A DNA stretch of 64,000 nucleotides from Bathymodiolus brooksi (taxonomy: Eukaryota; Mollusca; Bivalvia; Mytilida; Modiolidae), in the NCBI GenBank assembly GCA_963680875.1, contig OY804580.1:97245353-97309352 (forward strand). Reading direction: 5' to 3'. How positions within the stretch are numbered: position 1 is the first letter of the stretch; each line of letters opens with the position of its first letter. Both the position numbers and the translations under genes were made by a program. This document shows, in pieces, positions 34,590-48,500 of the stretch. The notes below the pieces were generated by a model. That model had not been told where the DNA came from, ran no database searches, and saw nothing but the letters and a program-made list of their open reading frames with translations.

Positions 34590-37500
34590 GATACCAAAGG
34601 GATAATAAGAAGCCGTAAATCTAAGATACCAAATGGGTAATAAGAAACCGTAAATCTAAGATACCAAAGGGGTAGCCAGAAGCCGTAAATCAAAGATACC
34701 AAAGGGGTAATAAGAAGCCGTAAATCTAAGATACGAAAGGGGTAATAAGAAACCGTAATTCTAAGATACCAAAGGGGTATCCAGAAGCCGTAAATCTAAG
34801 ATACCAAAGGGGTAATAAGAAGCCGTAAATCTAAGATACAAAAGGGGTAATAAGAAACCGTAAATCTAAGATTCCAAAGTGGTAATAAGAAGCCGTAAAT
34901 CTAAGATACCAAAGGGGTAATAAGAAGCCGTAAATCTAAGATACCAAAGGGGTAACCAGAAGCCGTAAATCTAAGATACCAAAGGGGTAATAAGAAACCG
35001 TAAATCTAAGACACCAAAGGGGTAATAAGAAACCGTAAAACTAAGATACCAAAGTGGTAATAAGAAACCGAAAATCTAAGATACCAAAGGGGTAACCAGA
35101 AGCCTTAAATCAAAGATACCAAAGGGGTAATGAGAAGCCGTAAATCTAAGATACCAAAGGGGTAATAAGAAACCGTAAATCTAAGATACAAAAGGGGTAA
35201 TAAGAAACCGTAAATCTAAGATACCAAAGGGGTAACCAGAATCCGTAAATCTAATATACCAAAGGGGTAATAAGAAGCCGTAAATAAATGATACCAAAGG
35301 GGTAATAAGAAGCCGTAAATCTAAGATACCAAAGGGGTAATAAGAAGCCGTAAATCTAAGATACCAAAGGGATAATAAGAAACCGTAAATCTAAGATGCC
35401 AAAGTGGTATTAAGAAGACGTAAATCTAAGATACCAAAGGGGTAATAAGAAGCCGTATATCTAAGATACCAAAGTGGTAATAAGAAACCATAAATCTAAG
35501 ATACTAAAGGGGTAACCAGAAGCCTTAAATCAAAGATACCAAAGGGGTAATGAGAAGCCGTAAATCTAAGATACCAAAGGGGTAATAAGAAGCTGTAAAT
35601 CTAAGAAAACAAAGGGGTAATTAGAAACCGTAAATCTAAGATATCAAAGGGGTAACCAGAAGCCGTAAATCAAAGATACTAAAGGGGTAATAAGAAGCCG
35701 TAAATCTACGATACCAAAGGGGTAATAAGAAACCGTAATTCTAAGATACCAAAGGGGTAGCCAAAAGCCGTAAATCAAAGATACCAAAGGGGTAATAAGA
35801 AGCCGTAAATCTAAGATACCAAAGGGGTAATAAGAAACCGTAGTTCGAAGATACCAAAGGGGTATCCAGAAGCCGTAAATCTAAGATACCAAAGGGTAAT
35901 AAGAAGCCGTAAATCTAAGATACCAAAGTGGTAATAAGAAGCCGTATATCTAAGATACCAAAGGGGTAATAAGAAGCCGTAAATCTAAGATACCAAAGTG
36001 GTAATAAGAAGACGTAAATCTAAGATACCAAAGGGGTAATAAGAAGCAGTAAATCAAAGATACCAAAGGGGTAACCAGAAGCCGTAAATCTAAGATACCA
36101 AAGGGGTAATAAGAAGCCGTAAATCTAAGATACCAAAGGGGTAATAAGAAACCGTAAAACTAAGATACCAAAGGGGTAATAAGAAACCGTAAATCTAAGA
36201 TACCAAAGGGGTAATGAGAAGCCGTAAATCTAAGATACCAAAGGGGTAATAAGAAGCCGTATATTTAAGATACCAAAGTGGTAATAAGAAGCCGTAAATC
36301 TAAGATATCAAAGTGGTAATAAGAAGACGTAAATCTAAGATACCAAAAGGGTAACCAGAAGCCGTAAATCTAAGATACCAAAGGGGTAATAAGAAGCCGT
36401 AAATCTAAGATACCAAAGGGGTACTAAGAAACCGTAAAACTAAGAAACCAAAGTGGTAATAAGAAACCGTAAATCTAAGATACCAAAGGGCTAACCAGAA
36501 GCCGTAAATTTAAGATACCAAAGTGGTAATAAGAAGCCGTAAATCTAATATACCAAAGGGGTAATAAGAAGACGTAAAACTAAGATACCAAAGTAGTAAT
36601 AAGTAGACGTAAATCTAAGATACCAAAGGGGTAATAAGAAACCGTAAATCTAAGATACCAAAGGGGTAACCAGAAGCCGTAAATCTAAGATACCAAAGAG
36701 GTAATAAGAAGCCGTAAATCTAAGATAACAAAGGGGTAGCCAGAAGCGTAAATCTAAAATACCGAAAGGGTAACCAGAAGCCGTAAATCTAAGATACCAA
36801 AGGGGTAATAAGAAACTGTAAATCTAAGATACCAAAGGGGTAATAAGAAACCGTAAATCTAAGATACCAAAGGGGTAACCAGAAGCCGTAAATCTAAGAT
36901 ACCAAAGGGGTAATAGGAAGCCGTAAATAAATGATACCAAAGGGGTAATAAGAAGCCGTAAATCTAAGATACCAAAGGGGTAACCAGAAGCCGTAAATCT
37001 AAGATACCAAAGGGGTAATAAGAAGCGTAAATATAAGATACCAAAGGGGTAATAAGAAACCGTAAAACTAAGATACCAAATAGGTAATAAGAAACCGTAA
37101 ATCTAAGATACCAAAGGGGTAACAAGAAGCCTTAAATCAAAGATACCAAAGGGGTAATGAGAAGCCGTAAATCTAAGATACCAAAGAGGTAATGAGAAAC
37201 CGTAATTCTAAGATACCAAAGAGATAACCAGAATCCGTAAATCTAAGATACCAAAGGGGTAATAAGAAACCGTAAATCTAATATACCAAAGGGGTAACAA
37301 GAAGACGTAAAACTAAGATACCAAAGGGGTAATAAGAAACCGTAAATCTAAGATACCAAAGGGGTAACCAGAATCCGTAAAACTAAGATACCAAAGGGGT
37401 AATAAGAAGCCGTAAATCTAAGATACCAAAGGGGTAGCCAGAAGCGTAAATCTAAAATTCCAAAAGGGTACCCAGAAGCCGTAAATCTAAGACACCAAAG

Positions 37501-40500
37501 GGGTAATAAGAAGCCGTAAATCTAAGATACTACAGGGGTAGCCAGAAGCCGTAGACCTAAGATACCAAAGGGGTAATAAGAAGACGTAAATCTAAGATAC
37601 CAAAGGGGTAATAAGAATACGTAAATCTAAGATACCAAAGGGATAATAAGAAGCCGTAAATCTAAGATACCAAATGGGTAATAAGAAACCGTAAATCTAA
37701 GATACCAAAGGGGTAGCCAGAAGCCGTAAATCAAAGATACCAAAGGGGTAATAAGAAGCCGTAAATCTAAGATACGAAAGGGGTAATAAGAAACCGTAAT
37801 TCTAAGATACCAAAGGGGTATCCAGAAGCCGTAAATCTAAGATACCAAAGGGGTAATAAGAAGCCGTAAATCTAAGATACAAAAGGGGTAATAAGAAACC
37901 GTAAATCTAAGATTCCAAAGTGGTAATAAGAAGCCGTAAATCTAAGATACCAAAGGGGTAATAAGAAGCCGTAAATCTAAGATACCAAAGGGGTAACCAG
38001 AAGCCGTAAATCTAAGATACCAAAGGGGTAATAAGAAACCGTAAATCTAAGACACCAAAGGGGTAATAAGAAACCGTAAAACTAAGATACCAAAGTGGTA
38101 ATAAGAAACCGAAAATCTAAGATACCAAAGGGGTAACCAGAAGCCTTAAATCAAAGATACCAAAGGGGTAATGAGAAGCCGTAAATCTAAGATACCAAAG
38201 GGGTAATAAGAAACCGTAAATCTAAGATACAAAAGGGGTAATAAGAAACCGTAAATCTAAGATACCAAAGGGGTAACCAGAATCCGTAAATCTAATATAC
38301 CAAAGGGGTAATAAGAAGCCGTAAATAAATGATACCAAAGGGGTAATAAGAAGCCGTAAATCTAAGATACCAAAGGGGTAATAAGAAGCCGTAAATCTAA
38401 GATACCAAAGGGATAATAAGAAACCGTAAATCTAAGATGCCAAAGTGGTATTAAGAAGACGTAAATCTAAGATACCAAAGGGGTAATAAGAAGCCGTATA
38501 TCTAAGATACCAAAGTGGTAATAAGAAACCATAAATCTAAGATACTAAAGGGGTAACCAGAAGCCTTAAATCAAAGATACCAAAGGGGTAATGAGAAGCC
38601 GTAAATCTAAGATACCAAAGGGGTAATAAGAAGCTGTAAATCTAAGAAAACAAAGGGGTAATTAGAAACCGTAAATCTAAGATATCAAAGGGGTAACCAG
38701 AAGCCGTAAATCAAAGATACTAAAGGGGTAATAAGAAGCCGTAAATCTACGATACCAAAGGGGTAATAAGAAACCGTAATTCTAAGATACCAAAGGGGTA
38801 GCCAAAAGCCGTAAATCAAAGATACCAAAGGGGTAATAAGAAGCCGTAAATCTAAGATACCAAAGGGGTAATAAGAAACCGTAGTTCGAAGATACCAAAG
38901 GGGTATCCAGAAGCCGTAAATCTAAGATACCAAAGGGTAATAAGAAGCCGTAAATCTAAGATACCAAAGTGGTAATAAGAAGCCGTATATCTAAGATACC
39001 AAAGGGGTAATAAGAAGCCGTAAATCTAAGATACCAAAGTGGTAATAAGAAGACGTAAATCTAAGATACCAAAGGGGTAATAAGAAGCAGTAAATCAAAG
39101 ATACCAAAGGGGTAACCAGAAGCCGTAAATCTAAGATACCAAAGGGGTAATAAGAAGCCGTAAATCTAAGATACCAAAGGGGTAATAAGAAACCGTAAAA
39201 CTAAGATACCAAAGGGGTAATAAGAAACCGTAAATCTAAGATACCAAAGGGGTAATGAGAAGCCGTAAATCTAAGATACCAAAGGGGTAATAAGAAGCCG
39301 TATATTTAAGATACCAAAGTGGTAATAAGAAGCCGTAAATCTAAGATATCAAAGTGGTAATAAGAAGACGTAAATCTAAGATACCAAAAGGGTAACCAGA
39401 AGCCGTAAATCTAAGATACCAAAGGGGTAATAAGAAGCCGTAAATCTAAGATACCAAAGGGGTACTAAGAAACCGTAAAACTAAGAAACCAAAGTGGTAA
39501 TAAGAAACCGTAAATCTAAGATACCAAAGGGCTAACCAGAAGCCGTAAATTTAAGATACCAAAGTGGTAATAAGAAGCCGTAAATCTAATATACCAAAGG
39601 GGTAATAAGAAGACGTAAAACTAAGATACCAAAGTAGTAATAAGTAGACGTAAATCTAAGATACCAAAGGGGTAATAAGAAACCGTAAATCTAAGATACC
39701 AAAGGGGTAACCAGAAGCCGTAAATCTAAGATACCAAAAAGGTAATAAGAAGCCGTAAATCTAAGATAACAAAGGGGTAGCCAGAAGCGTAAATCTAAAA
39801 TACCGAAAGGGTAACCAGAAGCCGTAAATCTAAGATACCAAAGGGGTAATAAGAAACTGTAAATCTAAGATACCAAAGGGGTAATAAGAAACCGTAAATC
39901 TAAGATACCAAAGGGGTAACCAGAAGCCGTAAATCTAAGATACCAAAGGGGTAATAGGAAGCCGTAAATAAATGATACCAAAGGGGTAATAAGAAGCCGT
40001 AAATCTAAGATACCAAAGGGGTAACCAGAAGCCGTAAATCTAAGATACCAAAGGGGTAATAAGAAGCGTAAATATAAGATACCAAAGGGGTAATAAGAAA
40101 CCGTAAAACTAAGATACCAAATAGGTAATAAGAAACCGTAAATCTAAGATACCAAAGGGGTAACAAGAAGCCTTAAATCAAAGATACCAAAGGGGTAATG
40201 AGAAGCCGTAAATCTAAGATACCAAAGAGGTAATGAGAAACCGTAATTCTAAGATACCAAAGAGATAACCAGAATCCGTAAATCTAAGATACCAAAGGGG
40301 TAATAAGAAACCGTAAATCTAATATACCAAAGGGGTAACAAGAAGACGTAAAACTAAGATACCAAAGGGGTAATAAGAAACCGTAAATCTAAGATACCAA
40401 AGGGGTAACCAGAATCCGTAAAACTAAGATACCAAAGGGGTAATAAGAAGCCGTAAATCTAAGATACCAAAGGGGTAGCCAGAAGCGTAAATCTAAAATT

Positions 40501-40671
40501 CCAAAAGGGTACCCAGAAGCCGTAAATCTAAGACACCAAAGGGGTAATAAGAAGCCGTAAATCTAAGATACTACAGGGGTAGCCAGAAGCCGTAGACCTA
40601 AGATACCAAAGGGGTAATAAGAAGACGTAAATCTAAGATACCAAAGGGGTAATAAGAATACGTAAATCTAA
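34590..40671. repeat. 3041-bp higher-order repeat, 2 copies
   Basis: 34590-37630 and 37631-40671 are close to identical. Markers at a constant 3041-bp offset are GATTCC (34870/37911), ACCGAAAATC (35068/38109), TAGTTCGAAG (35841/38882), TAAATAAATG (36924/39965) and ATACTACAGG (37530/40571). The length is 87 units less 4 bp. The copies keep even private substitutions, so the duplication is recent. Confidence 0.88.
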
Positions 40672-41060
40672 GATACCAAAGGGGTAACCAGAAGCCGTAA
40701 ATCTAAGATACCAAAGGGGTAATAAGAAGCCGTAAATCTAAGATACCAAAGTGGTAATAAGAAGCCGTAAATCTAAGAAAACAAAGGGGTAATAAGAAAC
40801 CGTAAATCTAAGATATCAAAGGGGTAACCAGAAGCCGTAAATCAAAGATACCAAAGGGATAATAAGAAGCCGTAAATCTAAGATACCAAATGGGTAATAA
40901 TAAACCGTAAATCTAAGATACCAAAGGGGTAGCCAGAAGCCGTAAATCAAAGATACCAAAGGGGTAATAAGAAGCCGTAAATCTAAGATACCAAAGGGGT
41001 AATAAGAAACCGTAATTCTAAGATACCAAAGGGGTATCCAGAAGCCGTAAATCTAAGATA

Positions 41061-44060
41061 CCAAAGGGTAATAAGAAGCCGTAAATCTAAGATACCAAAG
41101 TGGTAATAAGAAGCCGTATATCTAAGATACCAAAGGGGTAATAAGAAGCCGTAAATCTAAGAAAACAAAGTGGTAATTAGAAACCGTAAATCTAAGATAT
41201 CAAAGGGGTAACCAGAAGCTGTAAATCAAAGATACTAAAGGGGAAATAAGAAGCCGTAAATCTACGATACCAAAGGGGTAATAAGAAACCGTAATTCTAA
41301 GATACCAAAGGGGTAGCCAGAATCCGTAAATCAAAGATACCAAAGGGGTAATAAGAAGCCGTAAATCTAAGATACCAAAGTGGTAATAAGAAGACGTAAA
41401 TCTAAGATACCAAAGGGGTAATAAGAAGCCGTATATCTAAGATACCAAAGGGGTAATAAGAAGCCGTAAATCTAAGATACCAAAGGGGTAACCAGAAGCC
41501 GTAAATCTAAGATACCAAAGGGGTAATAAGAAGCGTAAATATAAGATACCAAAGGGGTAATAAGAAACCGTAAAACTAAGATACCAAAGTGGTAATAAGA
41601 AACCGTAAATCTAAGATACCAAAGGGGTAACAAGAAGCCTTAAATCAAAGATACCAAAGGGGTAATGAGAAGCCGTAAATCTAAGATACCAAAGAGGTAA
41701 TGAGAAACCGTAATTCTAAGATACCAAAGAGATAACCTGAAGCCGTAAATCTAAGATACTAAAGGGGTAATAAGAAACCGTAAATCTAATATACCAAAGG
41801 GGTAACAAGAAGACGTAAAACTAAGATACCAAAGTGGTAATACGTAGACGTAAATCTAAGATACCAAAGGGGTAATAAGAAACCGTAAATCTAAGATACC
41901 AAAGGGGTAACCAGAATCCGTAAAACTAAGATACCAAAGGGGTAATAAGAAGCCGTAAATCTAAGATACCAAAGGGGTAGCCAGAAGCGTAAATCTAAAA
42001 TACCAAAAGGGTACCCAGAAGCCGTAAATCTAAGATACCAAAGGGGTAATAAGAAGCCGTAAATCTAAGATACTAAAGGGGTAGCCAGAAGCCGTAAACC
42101 TAAGATACCAAAGGGGTAATAAGAAGACGTAAATCTAAGATACCAAAGGGGTAATAAGAATACGTAAATCTAAGATACCAAAAGGGTAACCAGAAGCCGT
42201 AAATCTAAGATACCAAAGGGGTAATAAGAAGCCGTAAATCTAAGATACCAAAGTGGTAATAAGAAGCCGTAAATCTAAGAAAACAAAGGGGTAATAAGAA
42301 ACCGTAAATCTAAGATATCAAAGGGGTAACCAGAAGCCGTAAATCAAAGATACCAAAGGGATAATAAGAAGCCGTAAATCTAAGATACCAAATGGGTAAT
42401 AAGAAACCGTAAATCTAAGATACCAAAGGGGTAGCCAGAAGCCGTAAATCAAAGATACCAAAGGGGTAATAAGAAGCCGTAAATCTAAGATACCAAAGGG
42501 GTAATAAGAAACCGTAATTCTAAGATACCAAAGGGGTATCCAGAAGCCGTAAATCTAAGATACCAAAGGGTAATAAGAAGCCGTAAATCTAAGATAACAA
42601 AGTGGTAATAAGAAGCCGTATATCTAAGATACCAAAGGGGTAATAAGAAGCCGTAAATCTAAGAAAACAAAGTGGTAATTAGAAACCGTAAATCTAAGAT
42701 ATCAAAGGGGTAACCAGAAGCTGTAAATCAAAGATACTAAAGGGGTAATAAGAAGCCGTAAATCTACGATACCAAAGGGGTAATAAGAAACCGTAATTCT
42801 AAGATACCAAAGGGGTAGCCAGAAGCCGTAAATCAAAGATACCAAAGTGGTAATAAGAAGCCGTAAATCTAAGATACCAAAGTGGTAATAAGAAGACGTA
42901 AATCTAAGATACCAAAGGGGTAATAAGAAGCCGTATATCTAAGATACCAAAGGGGTAATAAGAAGCCGTAAATCTAAGATACCAAAGGGTAACCAGAAGC
43001 CGTAAATCTAAGATACCAAAGGGGTAATAAGAAGCGTAAATATAAGATACCAAAGGGGTAATAAGAAACCGTAAAACTAAGATACCAAAGTGGTAATAAG
43101 AAACCGTAAATCTAAGATACCAAAGGGGTAACAAGAAGCCTTAAAGCAAAGATACCAAAGGGGTAATGAGAAGCCGTAAATCTAAGATACCAAAGAGGTA
43201 ATGAGAAACCGTAATTCTAAGATACCAAAGAGATAACCAGAAGCCGTAAATATAAGATACTAAAGGGGTAATAAGAAACCGTAAATCTAATATACCAAAG
43301 GGGTAACAAGAAGACGTAAAACTAAGATACCAAAGTGGTAATACGTAGACGTAAATCTAAGATACCAAAGGGGTAATAAGAAACCGTAAATCTAAGATAC
43401 CAAAGGGGTAACCAGAATCCGTAAAACTAAGATACCAAAGGGGTAATAAGAAGCCGTAAATCTAAGATACCAAAGGGGTAGCCAGAAGCGTAAATCTAAA
43501 ATACCAAAAGGGTACCCAGAAGCCGTAAATCTAAGATACCAAAGGGGTAATAAGAAGCCGTAAATCTAAGATACTAAAGGGGTAGCCAGAAGCCGTAAAC
43601 CTAAGATACCAAAGGGGTAATAAGAAGACGTAAATCTAAGATACCAAAGGGGTAATAAGAATACGTAAATCTAAGATACCAAAGGGGTAACCAGAAGCCG
43701 TAAATCTAAGATACCAAAGGGGTAATAAGAAGCCGTAAATCTAAGATACCAAAGTGGTAATAAGAAGCCGTAAATCTAAGAAAACAAAGGGGTAATAAGA
43801 AACCGTAAATCTAAGATATCAAAGGGGTAACCAGAAGCCGTAAATCAAAGATACCAAAGGGATAATAAGAAGCCGTAAATCTAAGATACCAAATGGGTAA
43901 TAAGAAACCGTAAATCTAAGATACCAAAGGGGTAGCCAGAAACCGTAAATCAAAGATACCAAAGGGGTAATAAGAAGCCGTAAATCTAAGATACCAAAGG
44001 GGTAATAAGAAACCGTAATTCTAAGATACCAAAGGGGTATCCAGAAGCCGTAAATCTAAG
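41061..44060. repeat. 1502-bp higher-order repeat, 2 copies
   Basis: The 34-bp unit AAAGGGTAATAAG is at about 41063 and 42565, and the unit GAAAACAAAGTGGTAATTAG at 41161 and 42663; both offsets are 1502 bp. The match runs to about 44040. Confidence 0.8.
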
Positions 44061-45529
44061 ATACCAAAGGGGTAATAAGAAGCCGTAAATCTAAGATACA
44101 AAAGGGGTAATAAGAAACCGTAAATCTAAGATTCCAAAGTGGTAATAAGAAGCCGTAAATCTAAGATACCAAAGGGGTAATAAGAAGCCGTAAATCTAAG
44201 ATACCAAAGGGGTAACCAGAAGCCGTAAATCTAAGATACCAAAGGGGTAATAAGAAACCGTAAATCTAAGACACCAAAGGGGTAATAAGAAACCGTAAAA
44301 CTTAGATACCAAAGTGGTAATAAGAAACCGTAAATCTAAGATACCAAAGGGGTAACCAGAAGCCTTAAATCAAAGATACCAAAGGGGTAATGAGAAGCCG
44401 TAAATCTAAGATACCAAATGGGTAATAAGAAACCGTAAATCTAAGATACCAAAGGGGTAGCCAGAAGCCGTAAATCTAAGATACCAAAGTGGTAACCAGA
44501 AGCCGTAAATCTAAGATAAAAAAGGGGTAATAAGAAGACGTAAATCTAAGATACCAAAGGGGTAATAAGAAACCGTAAATCTAAGATATCAAAGGGGTAA
44601 CCAGAAGCCGTAAATCTAAGATACCAAAGGGGTAGTAAGAAGCCGTAAATCTAAGATACCAAAAGGGTAATAAGAAGCCGTAAATCTAAAATACCAAAGT
44701 GGTAAACAGAAGACGTAAATCTAAGATACAAAAGGGGTAATAAGAAGACGTAAATCTAAGATACCAAAGGGGTAATAAGAAACCGTAAATCTAAGATACC
44801 AAAGGGGTAACCAGAAGCCGTAAATCTAAGATACCAAAGGGGTAATAAGAAGCCGTAAATCAAAGATACCAAAGGGGTAATAAGAAGCCGTAATTCTAAG
44901 ATACCAAAGGGGTAGCCAGAAGCCGTAAATCTAAGATACCAAAGGGGTAGCCAGAAGCGTAAATCTAAAATACCAAAAGGGTACCCAGAAGCCGTAAATC
45001 TAAGATACCAAAGGGGTAATAAGAAGCCGTAAATCTAAGATACCAAAGGGGTAATAAGAATACGTAAATCTAAGATACCAAAGGGGTAACCAGAAGCCGT
45101 AAATCTAAGATACCAAAGGGGTAATAAGAAGCCGTAAATCTAAGATACCAAAGTGGTAATAAGAAGCCGTAAATCTAAGAAAACAAAGGGGTAATAAGAA
45201 ACCGTAAATCTAAGATATCAAAGGGGTAACCAGAAGCCGTAAATCAAAGATACCAAAGGGATAATAAGAAGCCGTAAATCTAAGATACCAAATGGGTAAT
45301 AAGAAACCGTAAATCTAAGATACCAAAGGGGTAGCCAGAAGCCGTAAATCAAAGATACCAAAGGGGTAATAAGAAGCCGTAAATCTAAGAAACCAAAGGG
45401 GTAATAAGAAACCGTAATTCTAAGATACCAAAGGGGTATCCAGAAGCCGTAAATCTAAGATACCAAAGGGGTAATAAGAAGCCGTAAATCTAAGATACAA
45501 AAGGGGTAATAAGAAACCGTAAATCTAAG

Positions 45530-48500
45530 ATTCCAAAGTGGTAATAAGAAGCCGTAAATCTAAGATACCAAAGGGGTAATAAGAAACCGTAAATCTAAGA
45601 CACCAAAGGGGTAATAAGAAACCGTAAAACTAAGATACAAAAGGGGTAATAAGAAACCGTAAATCTAAGATACCAAAGGGGTAACCAGAATCCGTAAATC
45701 TAATATACCAAAGGGGTAATAAGAAGCCGTAAATAAATGATACCAAAGGGGTAATAAGAAGCCGTAAATCTAAGATACCAAAGGGGTAATAAGAAACCGT
45801 AAATCTAAGATACCAAAGGGGTAACCAGAAGCCTTAAATCAAAGATACCAAAGGGGTAATGAGAAGCCGTAAATCTAAGATACCAAAGGGGTAATACGAA
45901 ACCGTAAATCTAAGATACAAAAGGGGTAATAAGAAACCGTAAATCTAAGATACCAAAGGGGTAACCAGAATCCGTAAATCTAATATACCAAAGGGGTAAT
46001 AAGAAGCCGTAAATAAATGATACCAAAGGGGTAATAAGAAGCCGTAAATCTAAGATACCAAAGGGGTAATAAGAAACCGTAAATCTAAGATACCAAAGGG
46101 GTAATAAGAAACCGTAAATCTAAGATACCAAAGGGGTAACCAGAATCCGTAAATCTAATATACCAAAGGGGTAATAAGAAGCCGTAAATAAATGATACCA
46201 AAGGGGTAATAAGAAGCCGTAAATCTAAGATACCAAAGGGGTAATAAGAAACCGTAAATCTAAGATACCAAAGGGGTAATAAGAAACCGTAAATCTAAAA
46301 TACCAAAAGGATAACCAGAAGCCGTAAATCTAAGATACCAAAGGGTTAATAAGAAACCGTAAATCTAAGATACCAAAGGGGTAATAAGAAACCGTAAATC
46401 TAAGATACCAAAGAGGTAACCAGAAGCCGTAAATCTAAGATATCAAAGGGTAATAGGAAGCCGTAAATAAATGATATCAAAGGGGTAATAAGAAGCCGTA
46501 AATCTAAGATACCAAAGGGGTAATAAGAAGCCGTAAATCTAAGATACCAAAGGGGTAATAAGAAGCCGTAAATCTAAGAAAACAAAGCGATAATTAGAAA
46601 CCGTAAATCTAAGATTATAAGGGGTAACCAGAAGCCGTAAATCAAAGATACTAAAGGGGTAATAAGAAGCCGTAAATCTAAGATACCAAAGGGGTAACCA
46701 GAAGCCGTAAATCTAAGATACCAAAGGGTTAATAAGAAACCGTAAATCTAAGATACCAAAGGGGTAATAAGAAACCGTAAATCTAAGATACCAAAGGGGT
46801 AACCAGAAGCCGTAAATCTAAGATATCAAAGGGTAATAGGAAGCCGTAAATAAATGATATCAAAGGAGTAATAAGAAGCCGTAAATCTAAGATACCAAAG
46901 GGGTAATAAGAAGCCGTAAATCTAAGATACCAAAGGGGTAATAAGAAGCCGTAAATCTAAGAAAACAAAGCAGTAATTAGAAACCGTAAATCTAAGATAT
47001 CAAAGGGGTAACCAGAAGCCGTAAATCAAAGATACTAAAGGGGTAATAAGAAGCCGTAAATCTAAGATACCAAAGGGGTAATAAGAAACCGTAAATCTAA
47101 GATACCAAAGGGGTAGCCAGAAGCCGTAAATCAAAGATACCAAAGGGGTAATAAGAAGCCGTAAATCTAAGATACCAAAGGGGTAATAAGAAACCGTAAA
47201 TCTAAGATACCAAAGGGGTATCCAGAAGCCGTAAATCTAAGATACCAAAGGGGTAATAAGAAGCCGTAAATCTAAGATACCAAAGTGGTAATAAGAAACC
47301 GTAAATCTAAGATACCAAAGTGGTAATAAGAAGACGTAAATCTAAGATACCAAAGGGGTAATAAGAAGCGTATATCTAAGATACCAAAGTGGTAATAAGA
47401 AGCCGTAAATCTAAGATACCAAAGTGGTAATAAGAAGACGTAAATCGAAGATACCAAGGGGGTAATAAGAAACCGTAAATCGAAGATACCAAAGGGGTAA
47501 CAAGAAGCCGTAAATCTAAGATACCAAAGAGGTAATGAGAAACCGTAATTCTAAGATACCAAAGGGGTAATAAGAAGCCGTAAATCTAAGATACCAAAGG
47601 GGTAATAAGAAGCCGTAAATCTAATATACCAAAGGGGTAATAAGAATATGTAAATCTAAGATACCAAAGTGGTAATAAGTAGACGTAAATCTAATATACC
47701 AAAGGGGTAATAAGAAACCGTAAATCTAAGATACCAAAGGGGTAACCAGAAGCGGTAAATCTAAGATACCAAAGGGGTAATAAGAAGCCGTAAATCTAAT
47801 ATACCAAAGGGGTAATAAGAAGCCGTAAATCTAAAATACCAAAGGGGTAACCAGAAGCCGTAAATCTAAGATACAAAAGGGGTAATAAGAAGACGTAAAT
47901 CTAAGATACCAAAGGGGTAATAAGAAACCGTAAATCTAAGATACCAAAGGGGTAACCAGAAGCGTAAATCTAAGATACCAAAGGGGCAATAAGAAGCCGT
48001 AAATCTAAGATACCAAAGGGGTAATAAGAAGCCGTAAATCTAAAATACCAAAGGGGTAACCAGAAGCCGTAAATCTAAGATACCAAAGGGGTAATAAGAA
48101 GCCGTAAATCAAAGATACCAAAGGGGTAATAAGAAGCCGTAAATCTAAGATACCAAAGGGGTAATAAGAAACCGTAAATCTAAGATACCAAAGGTGTAAT
48201 AAGAAGCCGTAAATCTAAGATACCGAAGGGGTAATAAGAAACCGTAAATCTAAGATATGAAGGGGGTAATAACAAACCGTAAATCTAAGATACCAAAGGG
48301 GTAACAAGAAGCCGTAAATCTAAGATACCAAAGAGGTAATGAGAAACCGTAATTCTAAGATACCAAAGGGGTAACCAGAAGCCGTAAATCTAAGATACCA
48401 AAGGGGTAATAAGAAGCCGTAAATCTAATATACCAAAGGGGTAATAAGAAGACGTAAATCTAAGATACCAAAGTGGTAATAAGTAGACGTAAATCTAAGA

